Source: JBCCCJ01 sp039029315 (lineage in GTDB: Bacteria > Bacteroidota > Bacteroidia > J057). Taken from it: DNA of 64,000 bases. The DNA is taken from assembly GCA_039029315.1 (NCBI GenBank), contig JBCCGK010000048.1, forward strand, positions 17,946 to 81,945, read 5' to 3'. Shown piece by piece: positions 1-9,131 of this stretch. The notes beneath the pieces are model-generated. The model saw nothing but the letters and a program-made list of their open reading frames with translations. It was not told the origin of the DNA and did no database searches. Within the stretch, counting starts at the first letter, position 1. Each line of letters begins with the position of its first letter. Both the position numbers and the translations under genes were made by a program.

Positions 1-314
1 TTATTGGTCCAATTGAAAGAGTTGGTGTCCAGGCGAATATGTGGCGTGGGATTGTTATCACTCTCAAAGGTACATAAGCCAGCGGCTTCCTCTCCCTGAG
101 GTCCAACAAGATCGGATTCAAATTCTACAATCAGGTTGTCGATCTGGATATCCTGTCCACGCTTGGCGGCCTCAGCTTCAAACAAATCAATATATGGCTG
201 AATATTCGAAGGAATTTCGTAGACCATGATCTCCTCTTTGGTACAAGCCTGAAGAAATATGGCGACGGCTAAAAAGGAAATTCCAAGGGTTCGTTGTCGG
301 ATCATCTGTTGCAT
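1..314 (-). CDS. Lipoprotein, C-terminus outside window (possible zinc-metallopeptidase family)
   Basis: The gene runs leftwards off the window, so only about 104 N-terminal residues are visible. The ATG at 314 opens a lipoprotein signal peptide: basic residues, a hydrophobic core, and a lipobox ending LQAC with the lipidated Cys at residue 24. The mature part has a segment FEAEAAKRGQDI followed by GLCTFESDNNPTPHI. This resembles the N-terminal part of Bacteroidota lipoproteins annotated as putative zinc-binding metallopeptidases that accompany TonB-dependent uptake loci. That assignment rests on memory of the family layout. The HExxH site that would confirm it lies outside the window. The lipoprotein call is solid; the family call is weak. 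Confidence 0.6.
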   Translation of the reverse strand, partial: MQQMIRQRTLGISFLAVAIFLQACTKEEIMVYEIPSNIQPYIDLFEAEAAKRGQDIQIDNLIVEFESDLVGPQGEEAAGLCTFESDNNPTPHIRLDTNSFNWTN

Positions 315-473
315 AAAGAAAACAATGGTGAGGACTATACCCAACTTAACGCTTGAATACGTACAAAAGGTTCGCTCAGACTAAAGAAATACAATAGAGG
401 ATCAATATACAGAATCTCTGAAGCAACTCCTTGTCGTCAAGACAACAATCTGACTGGATTCATTACAAGAAGT

Positions 474-1100
474 TTAATCCCTTGGCCAAATTCCCGCTTC
501 TGCCATCTCCTCAAGAAGAAGGCGGGTAGAACGAAAATGAAAAGCAGTCATGCCCAGCTCTCGTGCTGCAAGGATATTGGGCAAGCTGTCATCGATAAAG
601 ACAGCTTTGCGGGGATCAACAGAATATCTGTCAAACAATACGTGATACAAGCGGTGATCCGGTTTGATGAGGCGCTCATCACCAGATACTACAACCCCTT
701 CAAACCAATGGAGAAAAGGGAAAAGGGCCTTGGCCGTTGGAAAGGTCTCTCCCGACCAATTGGTGAGGGCGAGGATTCTGTAGGTGTTAGACTTGACCAA
801 ATCTTGGAGCAAATCCACAGTCTCCTGAATGGCTCCCCCGAGCATATCGGCCCATCGATCATAATAGATCCGAATTTCTTTTTCCCATTCAGGATGTTTG
901 CTGATCAGAAATTCAGTTGCCTCAGCAAGCGTTCGGCCAGCATCTTGCTGGATATTCCAGTCATGGGTGCAGATGTGTTCAAGAAACCATTCGACCTTTT
1001 CTTCAGATTCGAAGATTTCTTTGTATACATATCGGGGATTCCAGTCAAGGAGTACTCCTCCAAGGTCGAAGACGATCGTGTCTATATGGGTGTTTGACAT
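474..1100 (-). CDS. HAD superfamily phosphatase (YihX-like, subfamily IA)
   Basis: This 208-residue protein begins with HAD motif I, FDLGGVLLDW, with the nucleophile Asp at residue 12. It has a helical cap in residues 20-100, a motif II region LALTNWS near residue 113, and motif IV VFIDDSLPNI near residue 170. The DLGG variant of motif I is the one seen in YihX-like phosphatases, which dephosphorylate small sugar phosphates such as glucose-1-phosphate. The actual substrate cannot be read from sequence. It is a single cytoplasmic gene, divergent from ctlX. A near-consensus box TAGATTTC lies 18 nt before the ATG on the minus strand. Confidence 0.88.
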   Translation of the reverse strand: MSNTHIDTIVFDLGGVLLDWNPRYVYKEIFESEEKVEWFLEHICTHDWNIQQDAGRTLAEATEFLISKHPEWEKEIRIYYDRWADMLGGAIQETVDLLQDLVKSNTYRILALTNWSGETFPTAKALFPFLHWFEGVVVSGDERLIKPDHRLYHVLFDRYSVDPRKAVFIDDSLPNILAARELGMTAFHFRSTRLLLEEMAEAGIWPRD

Positions 1101-1179
1101 TGTGTAAAAATTGAGGCCGAAATCTACAGTTTTTTCGCTACAATTTGGGATATTTGTAGGTTATTGAACGGTAATCATT

Positions 1180-2127
1180 ATGAACATTTCTCCATCTAGA
1201 CTCTCTCGTGTCCAAAGCCCTTCCCATTTGCTCATGGTTCGGCCCAAAGCGTTTGGATTCAATTCCCAAACCGCAGAAAGTAATGGCTTCCAACAAACGG
1301 TTTCTGATCTGTCTGTAAGCGAAATCAGAAAACGAGCTGTTCGGGAATTTGATCGTTTTGTATCAATTTTGAAGGATCACAAGATTGAAGTGACGGTGTT
1401 TGAAGATCTGGAAGAACCAATCACGACGGATGCTGTGTTTCCCAATAACTGGATTTCCTTTCATCAAAACGGAAAAATAATCCTGTATCCCATGATGGCC
1501 CCCATCCGAAGACTGGAGCGCCGTCATGACATAGTGGATCATTTTGCAGATATGTATCCGAATGCTGAAGTGATAGACCTGAGTCCACATGAGGAGGAGG
1601 GAATATATCTGGAAGGGACAGGCAGCATGATCATGGATCGGGTTCACCAACGGATTTATGCCTGTGAATCTGCCCGTACCAATCCCGTATTGTTTCGGCA
1701 GTTCTGTCAACAAATGGAGTGTGAGGGGATTTTGTTTCACGCTGTAGATGAATCAGGATTGCCGATCTATCATACCAATGTGATGATGGCGGTGGGAGCA
1801 AAAGTTGCAGTCGTCTGTTTTGAGTCGATTCATGACAAACATGAACGAGACTATCTGGTAGGCCGATTGGTTGAATCCGGTCATGAGATTGTGCCCCTGA
1901 CAATGGAGCAAATCAACCAGTTTGCAGGGAATATGCTGGAAGTCATCAATCAGGAAGGGAAGCCATATATGGTCTTGTCCCAACGAGCCTATGATTCTCT
2001 GAATCCAACTCAGCGATCACAAATCAATATGCATTCAGAGCTACTTCCTATTCCTTTGGATGTGATCGAAACCTATGGAGGCGGAAGTGTTCGCTGTATG
2101 ATGGCTGAGGTGTTTTTGCCAGCTTGA
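1180..2127 (+). CDS. ctlX: Citrulline utilization hydrolase CtlX (amidinotransferase fold)
   Basis: The 315-residue protein matches the CtlX group of the guanidino-modifying (arginine deiminase/dimethylargininase) superfamily. The family signature MVRPKAFGFN is at residues 19-28, followed closely by TAESN. FPNNW (87-91), LEGTGSM (144-150), YHTNVMM (197-203) and the catalytic Cys306 in GGGSVRCMM give the usual active-site set of Asp/Glu, His and C-terminal Cys. The known role is hydrolysis in citrulline catabolism. No ornithine aminotransferase or other arginine/citrulline gene lies next to it, so its pathway here is inferred from family only. It converges with the EamA gene downstream, with a 23-nt gap. 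Confidence 0.9.
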   Translation: MNISPSRLSRVQSPSHLLMVRPKAFGFNSQTAESNGFQQTVSDLSVSEIRKRAVREFDRFVSILKDHKIEVTVFEDLEEPITTDAVFPNNWISFHQNGKIILYPMMAPIRRLERRHDIVDHFADMYPNAEVIDLSPHEEEGIYLEGTGSMIMDRVHQRIYACESARTNPVLFRQFCQQMECEGILFHAVDESGLPIYHTNVMMAVGAKVAVVCFESIHDKHERDYLVGRLVESGHEIVPLTMEQINQFAGNMLEVINQEGKPYMVLSQRAYDSLNPTQRSQINMHSELLPIPLDVIETYGGGSVRCMMAEVFLPA

Positions 2128-2150
2128 TGAGAGAAACCAATTTCTTGCAT

Positions 2151-3020
2151 TTATCCGCGATTTGCCATCCACACTCCGGCTAGAATGATGCCCATCGCCA
2201 GGAATTGTAGGCCATTGATGTGCTCGCCATCGATGAGTCCCCAAATCAAGGCCACGATTGGGATGACATAGGCAACAGAAGAGGAGATGATCGGATCCGT
2301 CAATCTGAGCAATCGGTAGTACCAGATAAGTGCCAGAGCTGTTCCCACCGCCCCCAAAATTATAATGAACAGAAAAGAAGACCATGCATAGGGACTGCTT
2401 GCAAATACAGTTGAGATATCCGAGGCAATCAGCAAGTACGTTCCATATGGAATGGCCACACTCACCAGAGCGAATCCTGACGCAAGTAGGGTTGGCAACT
2501 CACTGAGGAAGCTTTTCATGATATTGGTGCTGAGTCCATAGCCAATGGTAGCAATGACCACCAGAATGGCATATTGCACATGTTGCATGGCATCGACGGA
2601 TTGATCCTTGGCCAGCACCAGGATCGCTGCTCCTACAAATCCGAGAATAATTCCAATGCTTTTGGTCCAAACGAATGGCAACCGAAAAAAAAGCACGCCA
2701 ATGATCAAGGTAAACAAGGGGCTGAGCGAGTTGAGCATCCCGACACTGGCACTGTTGATATGGGTCTCTGCCATCGGAAACAAAAAAGCAGGAAGACCAT
2801 TCCCAAAAATGCCTACCGCGACCACAAAAACCCAGTCTTTTCGACTGAGTTGGGAAGCCTTGCCGAGAAGAAACGGGAGCATAACCAATCCTGCCACGAC
2901 CATTCTCAATGCACCAATCTGAAGCGGCGTGAAAGCCAGAAGTGCCTTTTTCATCAAAATAAATGAACTCCCCCATACCATAGCAAGAAGGAAATAGAAG
3001 AGCAAGGCTTTGGGTTTCAT
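2151..3020 (-). CDS. EamA/DMT-superfamily transporter
   Basis: The 289-residue protein is almost entirely hydrophobic, with about ten predicted membrane helices arranged as two EamA halves. Each half starts with the typical pattern, for example AMVWGSSFILMKKAL at residues 13-27 and YAILVVIATIGYGLSTNIMK in the second half. Members export metabolites, often amino acids or nucleobases. The substrate cannot be predicted. It sits in the inner membrane and is read in the same direction as tadA and maf; the 43-nt gap to tadA would allow co-transcription. Confidence 0.9.
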   Translation of the reverse strand: MKPKALLFYFLLAMVWGSSFILMKKALLAFTPLQIGALRMVVAGLVMLPFLLGKASQLSRKDWVFVVAVGIFGNGLPAFLFPMAETHINSASVGMLNSLSPLFTLIIGVLFFRLPFVWTKSIGIILGFVGAAILVLAKDQSVDAMQHVQYAILVVIATIGYGLSTNIMKSFLSELPTLLASGFALVSVAIPYGTYLLIASDISTVFASSPYAWSSFLFIIILGAVGTALALIWYYRLLRLTDPIISSSVAYVIPIVALIWGLIDGEHINGLQFLAMGIILAGVWMANRG

Positions 3021-3063
3021 AAGGGATAGAGTAGGAGAGAAGGAAACATTTTTAAATAGTTTC

Positions 3064-3507
3064 TTAACGTCTTTGTTGAAAGAACTCCCGCATCAATTCG
3101 GCAGCAGCCGTTTCCAATGTTCCGGAGACGATCTCGGTTTTGGGATGAAGAAGAGAAGGTTCATGGCGATGGAATCCTGTCTTAGGTTCTGATGCACCAA
3201 AGACAAGACGGGAGATCTGTGCCCATCGAATGGCACCAGCACACATGGGACATGGCTCAATGGTGACAAACAGGCTACAATCCTGAAGATATTTGGCACC
3301 CATATAGTCGCAAGCTGCCGTAATTGCGATCATTTCTGCATGTGCAGTGGGGTCCTGTAGTTGTTCTGTCTGATTGTATCCCCGCCCGATGATCCGATAA
3401 TTACTCACGACGACAGCGCCAATCGGAACCTCTCCCGCATCAAATGCCTTGGCCGCCTCATTGAGGGCTTGTCGCATGAAATGTTCGTCTGTGTGAATGG
3501 ATAACAT
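3064..3507 (-). CDS. tadA: tRNA-specific adenosine deaminase TadA
   Basis: This 147-residue zinc deaminase has HAE at residues 56-58 (His ligand and proton-shuttling Glu) and PCPMC at residues 85-89 (two Cys ligands). The N-terminal helix FMRQALNEAAKAFDAGEVPIG is the TadA form. TadA converts wobble adenosine 34 of tRNA-Arg(ACG) to inosine and is usually essential. Its ATG shares one base with the stop codon of maf (TGATG), so the two are translationally coupled. Confidence 0.93.
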   Translation of the reverse strand: MLSIHTDEHFMRQALNEAAKAFDAGEVPIGAVVVSNYRIIGRGYNQTEQLQDPTAHAEMIAITAACDYMGAKYLQDCSLFVTIEPCPMCAGAIRWAQISRLVFGASEPKTGFHRHEPSLLHPKTEIVSGTLETAAAELMREFFQQRR

Positions 3508-4073
3508 CAGAATCGACTTAATTCAGTATATAACTTGGACAGAGGGAGTCCCATGACATTGTAGTAGCATCCATGTATGCCTGTGATGCCGATCATGCCA
3601 ATCCATTCCTGTATCCCATATGCTCCGGCTTTGTCAAGTGGCTTGAATGAGCGAATGTAGTGCTGAATCTCCTCCTCTGTGAGCACTCGAAAACTGACAC
3701 CCGTCTCCGCTGTGAAACTTCTTACCCTCCCTTGATGCAAGAGACTGACAGCCGTCACAACCGTATGGGTAGTTCCACTCAGTTTTCTCAACAATACAGC
3801 AGCATCGGCTTCATCTTTGGGCTTCCCTATGATCTCTCCCTGAAGACTAACAATCGTGTCCGCCGTAATGATGATGTGATCCTCTGCCAAATCCCGATAG
3901 GCATTGGCCTTGGTCTCAGAGATGGAGATGGCGACTTCCGTGGGACTTAAGCCAGCTTCGACCACTTCCTTTACAGGTCTCACGAGAATCTCAAAGTCGA
4001 AGCCAAGCTCTTTCAGCAGATTCTGTCTACGGGGTGATTGAGATGCCAGAATCAATGGCGCTTTTGGTTTCAT
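3507..4073 (-). CDS. maf: Maf family nucleoside-triphosphate pyrophosphatase
   Basis: The 188-residue protein opens with the Maf signature LILASQSPRRQNLLKELG at residues 6-23 and has the catalytic Asp in IITADTIV near residue 70, followed by GKPKDEADA. Maf proteins hydrolyse non-canonical or dTTP/UTP-type nucleotides to monophosphates and have been tied to septum arrest and nucleotide-pool cleaning. It is the first gene of a maf-tadA pair with a one-base overlap. A TATCTTTG promoter box ends 4 nt before the ATG. Confidence 0.92.
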   Translation of the reverse strand: MKPKAPLILASQSPRRQNLLKELGFDFEILVRPVKEVVEAGLSPTEVAISISETKANAYRDLAEDHIIITADTIVSLQGEIIGKPKDEADAAVLLRKLSGTTHTVVTAVSLLHQGRVRSFTAETGVSFRVLTEEEIQHYIRSFKPLDKAGAYGIQEWIGMIGITGIHGCYYNVMGLPLSKLYTELSRF

Positions 4074-4077
4074 GCCG

Positions 4078-4085
4078 CAAAGATA
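4078..4085 (-). promoter_or_regulatory. Bacteroidota -7 box (TATCTTTG) of maf-tadA
   Basis: The minus strand reads TATCTTTG, a full match to the Bacteroidota -7 consensus TAnnTTTG. Only 4 nt separate it from the maf ATG, which puts the expected transcription start at or next to the A of the start codon. No clear TTG -33 element is visible. Confidence 0.6.
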
Positions 4086-4356
4086 GAGGACGAAATTGGG
4101 AGTTCCGAGTGGAGTAAGAGAAAGATCCAGCCCAAGTGTACAAGCCGACTTGGGAGAAGAGTCTTGTGCATGAACTTGTCGGTTTAAGAATAATTGATGA
4201 ACTTACTCTTGGCTTACGTTTTCAGAGAATATATTGATCCATCATGATATGCATGTGTCGGGTAAGATGATTGCCCGATATATCTGATGTTGTATTCTCG
4301 TTCATCAAGGAATATTCTCATCCTCTTTTTGTACCACAACCATAACTTCTCCTGCC

Positions 4357-5454
4357 ATGAATAAAATATGGAAAAATCTCTTGTTCATCCTGATTTTGGG
4401 GGTGAACGGATCTGTCTCATTTGCGCAATCCTATCAGGAAGGATATATCATTACGCTAGAAAAGGACACAATTTGGGGCTCTTGGAGAGAGCATTTTAAT
4501 TCAATGGTCGGATTGCATGTCGAATTTAAACATGCCAGTGGCGAATCTATCTATACCGCAAGGGATATTCTTGGCTATGGTGCGAAAAACACATATCTGA
4601 GAAAGCGATTTACAGTCGAGACAGAAGATGGAACCGGAGGAATGGAGATAAAAATCCTTTTTTTGAATTGTTTGATCAAGGGACCAGTAAGCCTTTATCA
4701 AAACAAAGAAGGGAAAAACGGGAGAGATCTATTTGTCTACACCGAAGAGCGAGGCCTAGAGGCTGTCGAGAGTAAAAAGGAGGTGATCCTTCTTGACAAC
4801 AAACTGTATGAAACACCGGGCTTACAATACGAGAGTGTCTTGAGGATGGTCATGGGATCGTGTTATGATCGTACTGAGTCACTGAAAAAATTTGGATACT
4901 CCAGAAAACGAATCATCAAATCAGTCATAGAGTATCACACATGCAAAGGGGAAGCGTATCAGTTACTGAAGGAGAATGAGAAAGATGAAAATCAGAAGTA
5001 TGTGGGGATATTTCCGACATATGCAGAGATAGGAGCAGACAGTCATCTCTCGGATGATGGTTTGGGGATTGGGGGAATCTTTATGCACTCTCTGTTCAAA
5101 AGCCCAACAATTTTTTTTCAGATTGAGGCAGTCTTCTTTCCAGACAATCAGTTGGTTTATTTATCTTCTGCCCCATATAGAAAAACAAGTAATATTCTCA
5201 TTCGGCCTGCCGTCAGAAAATCTGTCGCATTCAAGCGAGTCTATCTGTTTGCCAATACTGGACTCCAGATAAAATTCAGAAAGGAACACAGTCCTTCCTT
5301 GAAAAAATGGCATTTCTCATCTGATGAGGGACCTGTATTTGTTGGATTGGGATTTGGATATTCGATCCAACCGAAAATAAGGATAGAGGCATTTGGAGCT
5401 ATTTCTTCCTCTTTTTACATGAATAGCGGCTTGACCTTTTTATGGAAAGTCTAA
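4357..5454 (+). CDS. Secreted protein of unknown function with barrel-like C-terminus
   Basis: This 365-residue protein has a classical signal peptide at residues 1-24 ending VSFAQ. The first half (about 25-200) has no motif I recognise. The second half, from about residue 215, alternates short hydrophobic strands with turns and ends GAISSSFYMNSGLTFLWKV, with an aromatic residue near the C-terminus as in outer-membrane beta-barrels. Location is therefore probably the outer membrane; function is unknown. It converges with the DUF3109 gene with a 27-nt gap. Confidence 0.75.
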   Translation: MNKIWKNLLFILILGVNGSVSFAQSYQEGYIITLEKDTIWGSWREHFNSMVGLHVEFKHASGESIYTARDILGYGAKNTYLRKRFTVETEDGTGGMEIKILFLNCLIKGPVSLYQNKEGKNGRDLFVYTEERGLEAVESKKEVILLDNKLYETPGLQYESVLRMVMGSCYDRTESLKKFGYSRKRIIKSVIEYHTCKGEAYQLLKENEKDENQKYVGIFPTYAEIGADSHLSDDGLGIGGIFMHSLFKSPTIFFQIEAVFFPDNQLVYLSSAPYRKTSNILIRPAVRKSVAFKRVYLFANTGLQIKFRKEHSPSLKKWHFSSDEGPVFVGLGFGYSIQPKIRIEAFGAISSSFYMNSGLTFLWKV

Positions 5455-5481
5455 AGCAAGAACATCTTATGTTGCACAGAC

Positions 5482-6075
5482 CTAAACTTCTGGTGGCCAC
5501 AAGTCCTGCACAATCTGATCGAGTTCCTGGTAAAATGCCTCTCCGTATTTGCGGATGAGGGCATCTTTGGCAAACTCATACACCCGTGTTCCATCTGCTT
5601 TGCCTTTGCTGCAAGCAGCACTACAGATGCTCCAGCGATCATAATTCAAGGCTTCACCTGTCCGTGTATGGGTGATGCGTATCGGATATAAGTGGCAAGA
5701 GATTGGCTTCTTGAAGTCAACTTCTCCTGCTTCATAGGCTTGCTCAATGGCACAAAGGGCAATCCCGTCAGGCGTAAAATTCACGTAGGCACATTCTCTA
5801 CCATTGACCAGGGGCGTGGAATAATGATTGGTGATATCCAGAACATACAATCCCTGATCTTCTATGGCCTTCATGCCCGGTTTGCGCATAAAAGGCTTGA
5901 CCTTCTCATAGATCTTGTCCAGAACGAACAATTCCTCATCCTCCAATGGTGCGCCAAGATCACCTTCGACACAACAGGCCCCTTTGCACTTGGCCACATC
6001 ACAAGCGAACATCTCATCTTTCAGATCTGCACTGATCAGCTTGCCGTCAAGATTGATCATGGAAGGGTAGGGCAT
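5482..6075 (-). CDS. DUF3109 family cysteine-rich protein
   Basis: The 197-residue protein carries the DUF3109 signature CDVAKCKGACCVEGDLGAPLEDEE (about residues 25-48, with Cys at four positions), followed by CAYVNF, CAIEQAYEAG, SCHLYPIR and CSAACSKGK. The eight or more conserved cysteines resemble the YkgJ-type zinc/iron-binding pattern, so it is probably a small cytoplasmic metal-cluster protein of unknown role. ATG 6075 and ATG 6060 (MINLDGKL) are both possible starts; relatives often begin at the second. A near-consensus TACCTTCG box is at 6139-6146 on the minus strand. Confidence 0.85.
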   Translation of the reverse strand: MPYPSMINLDGKLISADLKDEMFACDVAKCKGACCVEGDLGAPLEDEELFVLDKIYEKVKPFMRKPGMKAIEDQGLYVLDITNHYSTPLVNGRECAYVNFTPDGIALCAIEQAYEAGEVDFKKPISCHLYPIRITHTRTGEALNYDRWSICSAACSKGKADGTRVYEFAKDALIRKYGEAFYQELDQIVQDLWPPEV

Positions 6076-6206
6076 TTTTTGAGGTTTTTGAAGGTATAAG
6101 GGGAATAGAGGAAATGAAAGGAAAGCTTGGCTGTGGGGCGAAGGTAGGAAAAATTGTCTTTTGGCAGGCAGGAATTCCGGGATTCCCCCAGACTCACTCA
6201 GGATTC

Positions 6207-8027
6207 CTACAACTCCCCCGCTTCAATAGCTGCCCGAATCAACTTGGCTTTGTGGGGGCCAATTTTTGCTGCTAACTCGGCTTCTGACACTTCCTTAAGT
6301 TTCTTGATAGAACGAAACTCCCGAAGGATCTGTTGTTCTGCAGCTTTGCCTATCCCTTTGATAGAGGTAAGCTTGGAGCGCTGATTCGGCGCATTGCTAC
6401 GCTTGTTGCGGTGGAAAGTGATCGCGAATCGGTGAGCTTCGTTGCGCAGCTGTTGGATCAAATGCAGCGCAGGACTCCGCTTGTCAATATGCAGGGGAAA
6501 GGAGTCTCCTACTCTGTAGATCTCTTCCAATCGCTTGGCCACACCGATCACAGGGATTTTGCCGAGCAGGCCAAGATCTCTCAATGCTGAGGCTGCACTA
6601 CTCAACTGCCCTTTCCCCCCATCAATCAGAATGAGTTTGGGTAAGGCTTGCTCCTCTTCCAACAATCTTTTGTATCGACGGCCGACGACTTCCTCCATGG
6701 AGGCAAAGTCATCCGGCCCCACAACGGTTTTGATATTGAAATGTCGATAATCTTTTTTGGCCGGTTTTCCATTTTTGAAGACAACGACTGAGGCTACCGG
6801 AGAAGCACCCTGAAAATTGGAGTTGTCAAAACACTCGATATGATCAGGTAACTCACTCATATTCAAAGCTTGTTGGAGGGCATCCATCATGACTTCTCCT
6901 GGGGTTCGTCTTTGCTTGAAGTTCTGTTTGTACAGCTTTTCTGTGAGCAAATTCCGGCAATTCTTAAGTGAGAGATCAATCAAATGCTTTTTGTCGCCTT
7001 TCTTGGGAACCGAAATTTTGTAGCCTTCAGGTAGGGATTCCACATCTACTTCTATATTGGTGATGATGTCCTCGAATATCTCCTCCTCACCTGCCAGCAT
7101 ATGACCGAGCGTGGCTGAGAGAACCTCACGATCCTCTTCCTGATGTGTGTGCTTGATTTCCCATGCGTGGGTTTGAACGATTGCGCCATCCTGAACCTTG
7201 AAGTGATTGACAACAGAGAGATGTTGCTCCGTGTCAATGGTGAAGACATCCAGATTGTGGATCTTTTCGGAGACAACAGTACTTCTTCGTTTGTAGGCTT
7301 TGACTTTTTCGTGTCGCTTTTTGTAAAACTCTGCTTGCTCGAATTCATATTTCTCCGCAGCCTTCATCATTTGAGCCTCGAGGTTTTTTAAGACCGGATT
7401 GAGATTCCCTTTCAGAATATAGCGCACCTGCTCGATGCCTTTCATATATTCTTCTTCTGATACCAGACCCTCACATGGACCCGCACAATTGCCAATCTGA
7501 AACTCCAGGCATCGTTTGAATTTCCCGGCCTTGATATTGCGCTCAGACAAATGATAGGTGCAGGTACGCAAGGGAATGAATCCCCGAATCAATTCCAGAA
7601 TCGCCTTCAAGGTCGTAACACTGGGATATGGACCATAATAGGTTGAGCCATCCATGAGCTTGGTTCGGGTACTGAACACCCGGGGAAACCTCTCCTTTTT
7701 GACACAGATGTAGGGATAGGTTTTACCATCCTTGAGCAGAATATTGTAGCGAGGTTGATGTGTCTTGATGAGGTTGTTTTCGAGTAGCAGTGCCTCTACT
7801 TCGCTATTGGTGATGGTGTAGGCAAGGTCCGAAATATTGCCGACCATATGTTTGATCCGATAACTGTGCTGTCGACTGGAAGCAAAGTAACTGCCTACAC
7901 GTTTGTGCAGATCCTTGGCCTTGCCAATATAGATGATCTTCCCTTTATCATTCAAAAACCGATAAACTCCCGGTTGATTGGGAAGATTTCTTACTTTAGA
8001 GAGGAGGTTGGGAGAAGAATGTGCCAC
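6207..8027 (-). CDS. uvrC: Excinuclease ABC subunit UvrC
   Basis: This 606-residue protein has the full UvrC layout. The GIY-YIG nuclease domain (residues 15-95, PGVYRFLNDKGKIIYIGKAK) makes the 3' incision. A UVR motif near residues 205-240 (LEAQMMKAAEKYEFEQAEFY) contacts UvrB. The RNase H-like 5' nuclease follows (about 375-540, IECFDNSNFQGASPVASVVVF and LILIDGGKGQLSSA), and paired helix-hairpin-helix motifs end the protein (TSIKGIGKAAEQQIL, AAKIGPHKAKLI). It is the dual-incision enzyme of nucleotide excision repair. The start is GTG at 8027, with conserved sequence beginning soon after. The length is normal for the family. Confidence 0.96.
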   Translation of the reverse strand: MAHSSPNLLSKVRNLPNQPGVYRFLNDKGKIIYIGKAKDLHKRVGSYFASSRQHSYRIKHMVGNISDLAYTITNSEVEALLLENNLIKTHQPRYNILLKDGKTYPYICVKKERFPRVFSTRTKLMDGSTYYGPYPSVTTLKAILELIRGFIPLRTCTYHLSERNIKAGKFKRCLEFQIGNCAGPCEGLVSEEEYMKGIEQVRYILKGNLNPVLKNLEAQMMKAAEKYEFEQAEFYKKRHEKVKAYKRRSTVVSEKIHNLDVFTIDTEQHLSVVNHFKVQDGAIVQTHAWEIKHTHQEEDREVLSATLGHMLAGEEEIFEDIITNIEVDVESLPEGYKISVPKKGDKKHLIDLSLKNCRNLLTEKLYKQNFKQRRTPGEVMMDALQQALNMSELPDHIECFDNSNFQGASPVASVVVFKNGKPAKKDYRHFNIKTVVGPDDFASMEEVVGRRYKRLLEEEQALPKLILIDGGKGQLSSAASALRDLGLLGKIPVIGVAKRLEEIYRVGDSFPLHIDKRSPALHLIQQLRNEAHRFAITFHRNKRSNAPNQRSKLTSIKGIGKAAEQQILREFRSIKKLKEVSEAELAAKIGPHKAKLIRAAIEAGEL

Positions 8028-8072
8028 TGCTTAACTTCAGATTTCTCCCGAAAATACGAATCTTTGCTGCAT

Positions 8073-8102
8073 CAAAAAACCACAGAGATGGATCTCTGTG
8101 GT
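8073..8102 (-). terminator. Rho-independent terminator after the 8142-8816 gene
   Basis: Arms 8079-8088 (ACCACAGAGA) and 8093-8102 (TCTCTGTGGT) are perfectly complementary around a 4-nt loop. Read on the minus strand, the stem is followed by six T's (8073-8078). It lies 39 nt after the stop of the secreted-protein gene and upstream of the uvrC start, so it separates the two transcripts. Confidence 0.88.
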
Positions 8103-8141
8103 CAGTTTATGATGGGTTGTTGTTTGTCTACCGAATAGAGA

Positions 8142-8816
8142 TTACTGAAACATTTCCATCAGCCGGTCCTGAAACGCAACTTTATGCGCCGAGGATTTCA
8201 CTGAAAGTGTACTCTTTTGAGATTGGTTGAATGTGCATCCTGGAAGCAGTTGCAAATCCCCTGCCACCTCTAGCTCAGAGCGATTGATTTGATTGAATAC
8301 AGCTACATTGGTTAGCGTTTGCTCAATTTTGCAGTGGCCGTAATTATCAAATCGCCCTTCATTGACCAATGTTTTGATGGTCGTGAAAGTCGCTGAATAA
8401 GAGTTATGTGTTTGAGCGCCGGTATGAGCGATATACTCATGAATATTGATTTCAGCTGATTGCCGATTGTATACTTGTCCGTAGTTGGTCAGTTCTTTTA
8501 CAAAGACAGATCCGTCATTGTCGAGTAGTCCGCCCGCTTTGATGATCAGATTTCCATCGGAAGAAGAAAGAATGGCTCCCAACTGAATCTCCAATACTCC
8601 TTCTACCACAATGTCATATCCATTGGCGTTGGCATCAGTCATCAGTACGACCCGATCGTCCTTGGCAATCTTTACGCCAGGATAGCTGGGATACCAGTTG
8701 GCGGGATTTTCGTAATAGTGATCTTCCTGTGCCATGAAGAAGAAATCTGTAGCCTGTACTTCAACCAACGGTGAACAAATGAGACAAAGGAGGGAAAAAA
8801 TGACGTAAAACTTCAT
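8142..8816 (-). CDS. Secreted protein, beta-solenoid-like
   Basis: The 224-residue protein has a signal peptide (residues 1-22, ending EVQA). The ATG at 8816 is preferred over an upstream TTG because it starts this signal peptide. The mature chain has NPANWYPSYPG followed by short repeated strand-turn units such as IVVEGVLEIQLGAIL, LIIKAGGLLDNDGSVFV and LEVAGDLQLLPG. This suggests a right-handed beta-helix or solenoid, like many Bacteroidota surface proteins. There is no catalytic motif. Function unknown. A strong terminator follows it. Confidence 0.72.
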   Translation of the reverse strand: MKFYVIFSLLCLICSPLVEVQATDFFFMAQEDHYYENPANWYPSYPGVKIAKDDRVVLMTDANANGYDIVVEGVLEIQLGAILSSSDGNLIIKAGGLLDNDGSVFVKELTNYGQVYNRQSAEINIHEYIAHTGAQTHNSYSATFTTIKTLVNEGRFDNYGHCKIEQTLTNVAVFNQINRSELEVAGDLQLLPGCTFNQSQKSTLSVKSSAHKVAFQDRLMEMFQ

Positions 8817-9065
8817 GGAGGTCAAGAGTTAATTCGACTAATTCAACGTTTGGGTGCCGGAGATATTTCGCAGAAGTTCGATAAATGTTTCGATCGCGAG
8901 ATATTGAGAAGCTCAGGGTAGATGGGAAGTCCTTGATAAGACATATGCAAGATACGGCTTGAATAGCCTCAATGATTGGATGATTGTTTCATGTCTCAAT
9001 CATTCAAGTTGAATGGTAATATAGCGTGTTCAAACTGCTCGGAAGTTTCAGGCGTATAAACTAAA
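8817..9065. other. Intergenic region without recognised gene
   Basis: This stretch lies upstream of the 8816 start and beyond the FKBP terminator. The only structure seen is a perfect 8-bp inverted repeat, AATGATTG at 8971-8978 and CAATCATT at 8997-9004. It should hold the promoter of the 8142-8816 gene, but I see no full TAnnTTTG match on that strand. Confidence 0.4.
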
Positions 9066-9108
9066 AAATCCCTTTTTTCTCAGGGGCTTCCTGAAAAAAA
9101 AGGGATTT
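9063..9108 (-). terminator. Rho-independent terminator of the FKBP gene
   Basis: Arms 9066-9084 and 9090-9108 pair over 19 bp with one mismatch around a 5-nt loop. On the minus strand the stem runs out into TTTTTT. It starts 23 nt downstream of the FKBP stop codon. Confidence 0.85.
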
Positions 9109-9131
9109 GCAGGCAATGGGTATGTGCCTGA

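Noticed and set aside
537..1097. 186-codon plus-strand frame opposite the HAD phosphatase
   Set aside because: It is antisense to a gene with all HAD motifs and shows no domain of its own.
4258..4278. Inverted repeat TCGGGTAA/TTGCCCGA upstream of the 4357 gene
   Set aside because: The stem is short with a G-T pair and lies between divergent genes, so a terminator makes no sense. There is no further support for an operator.
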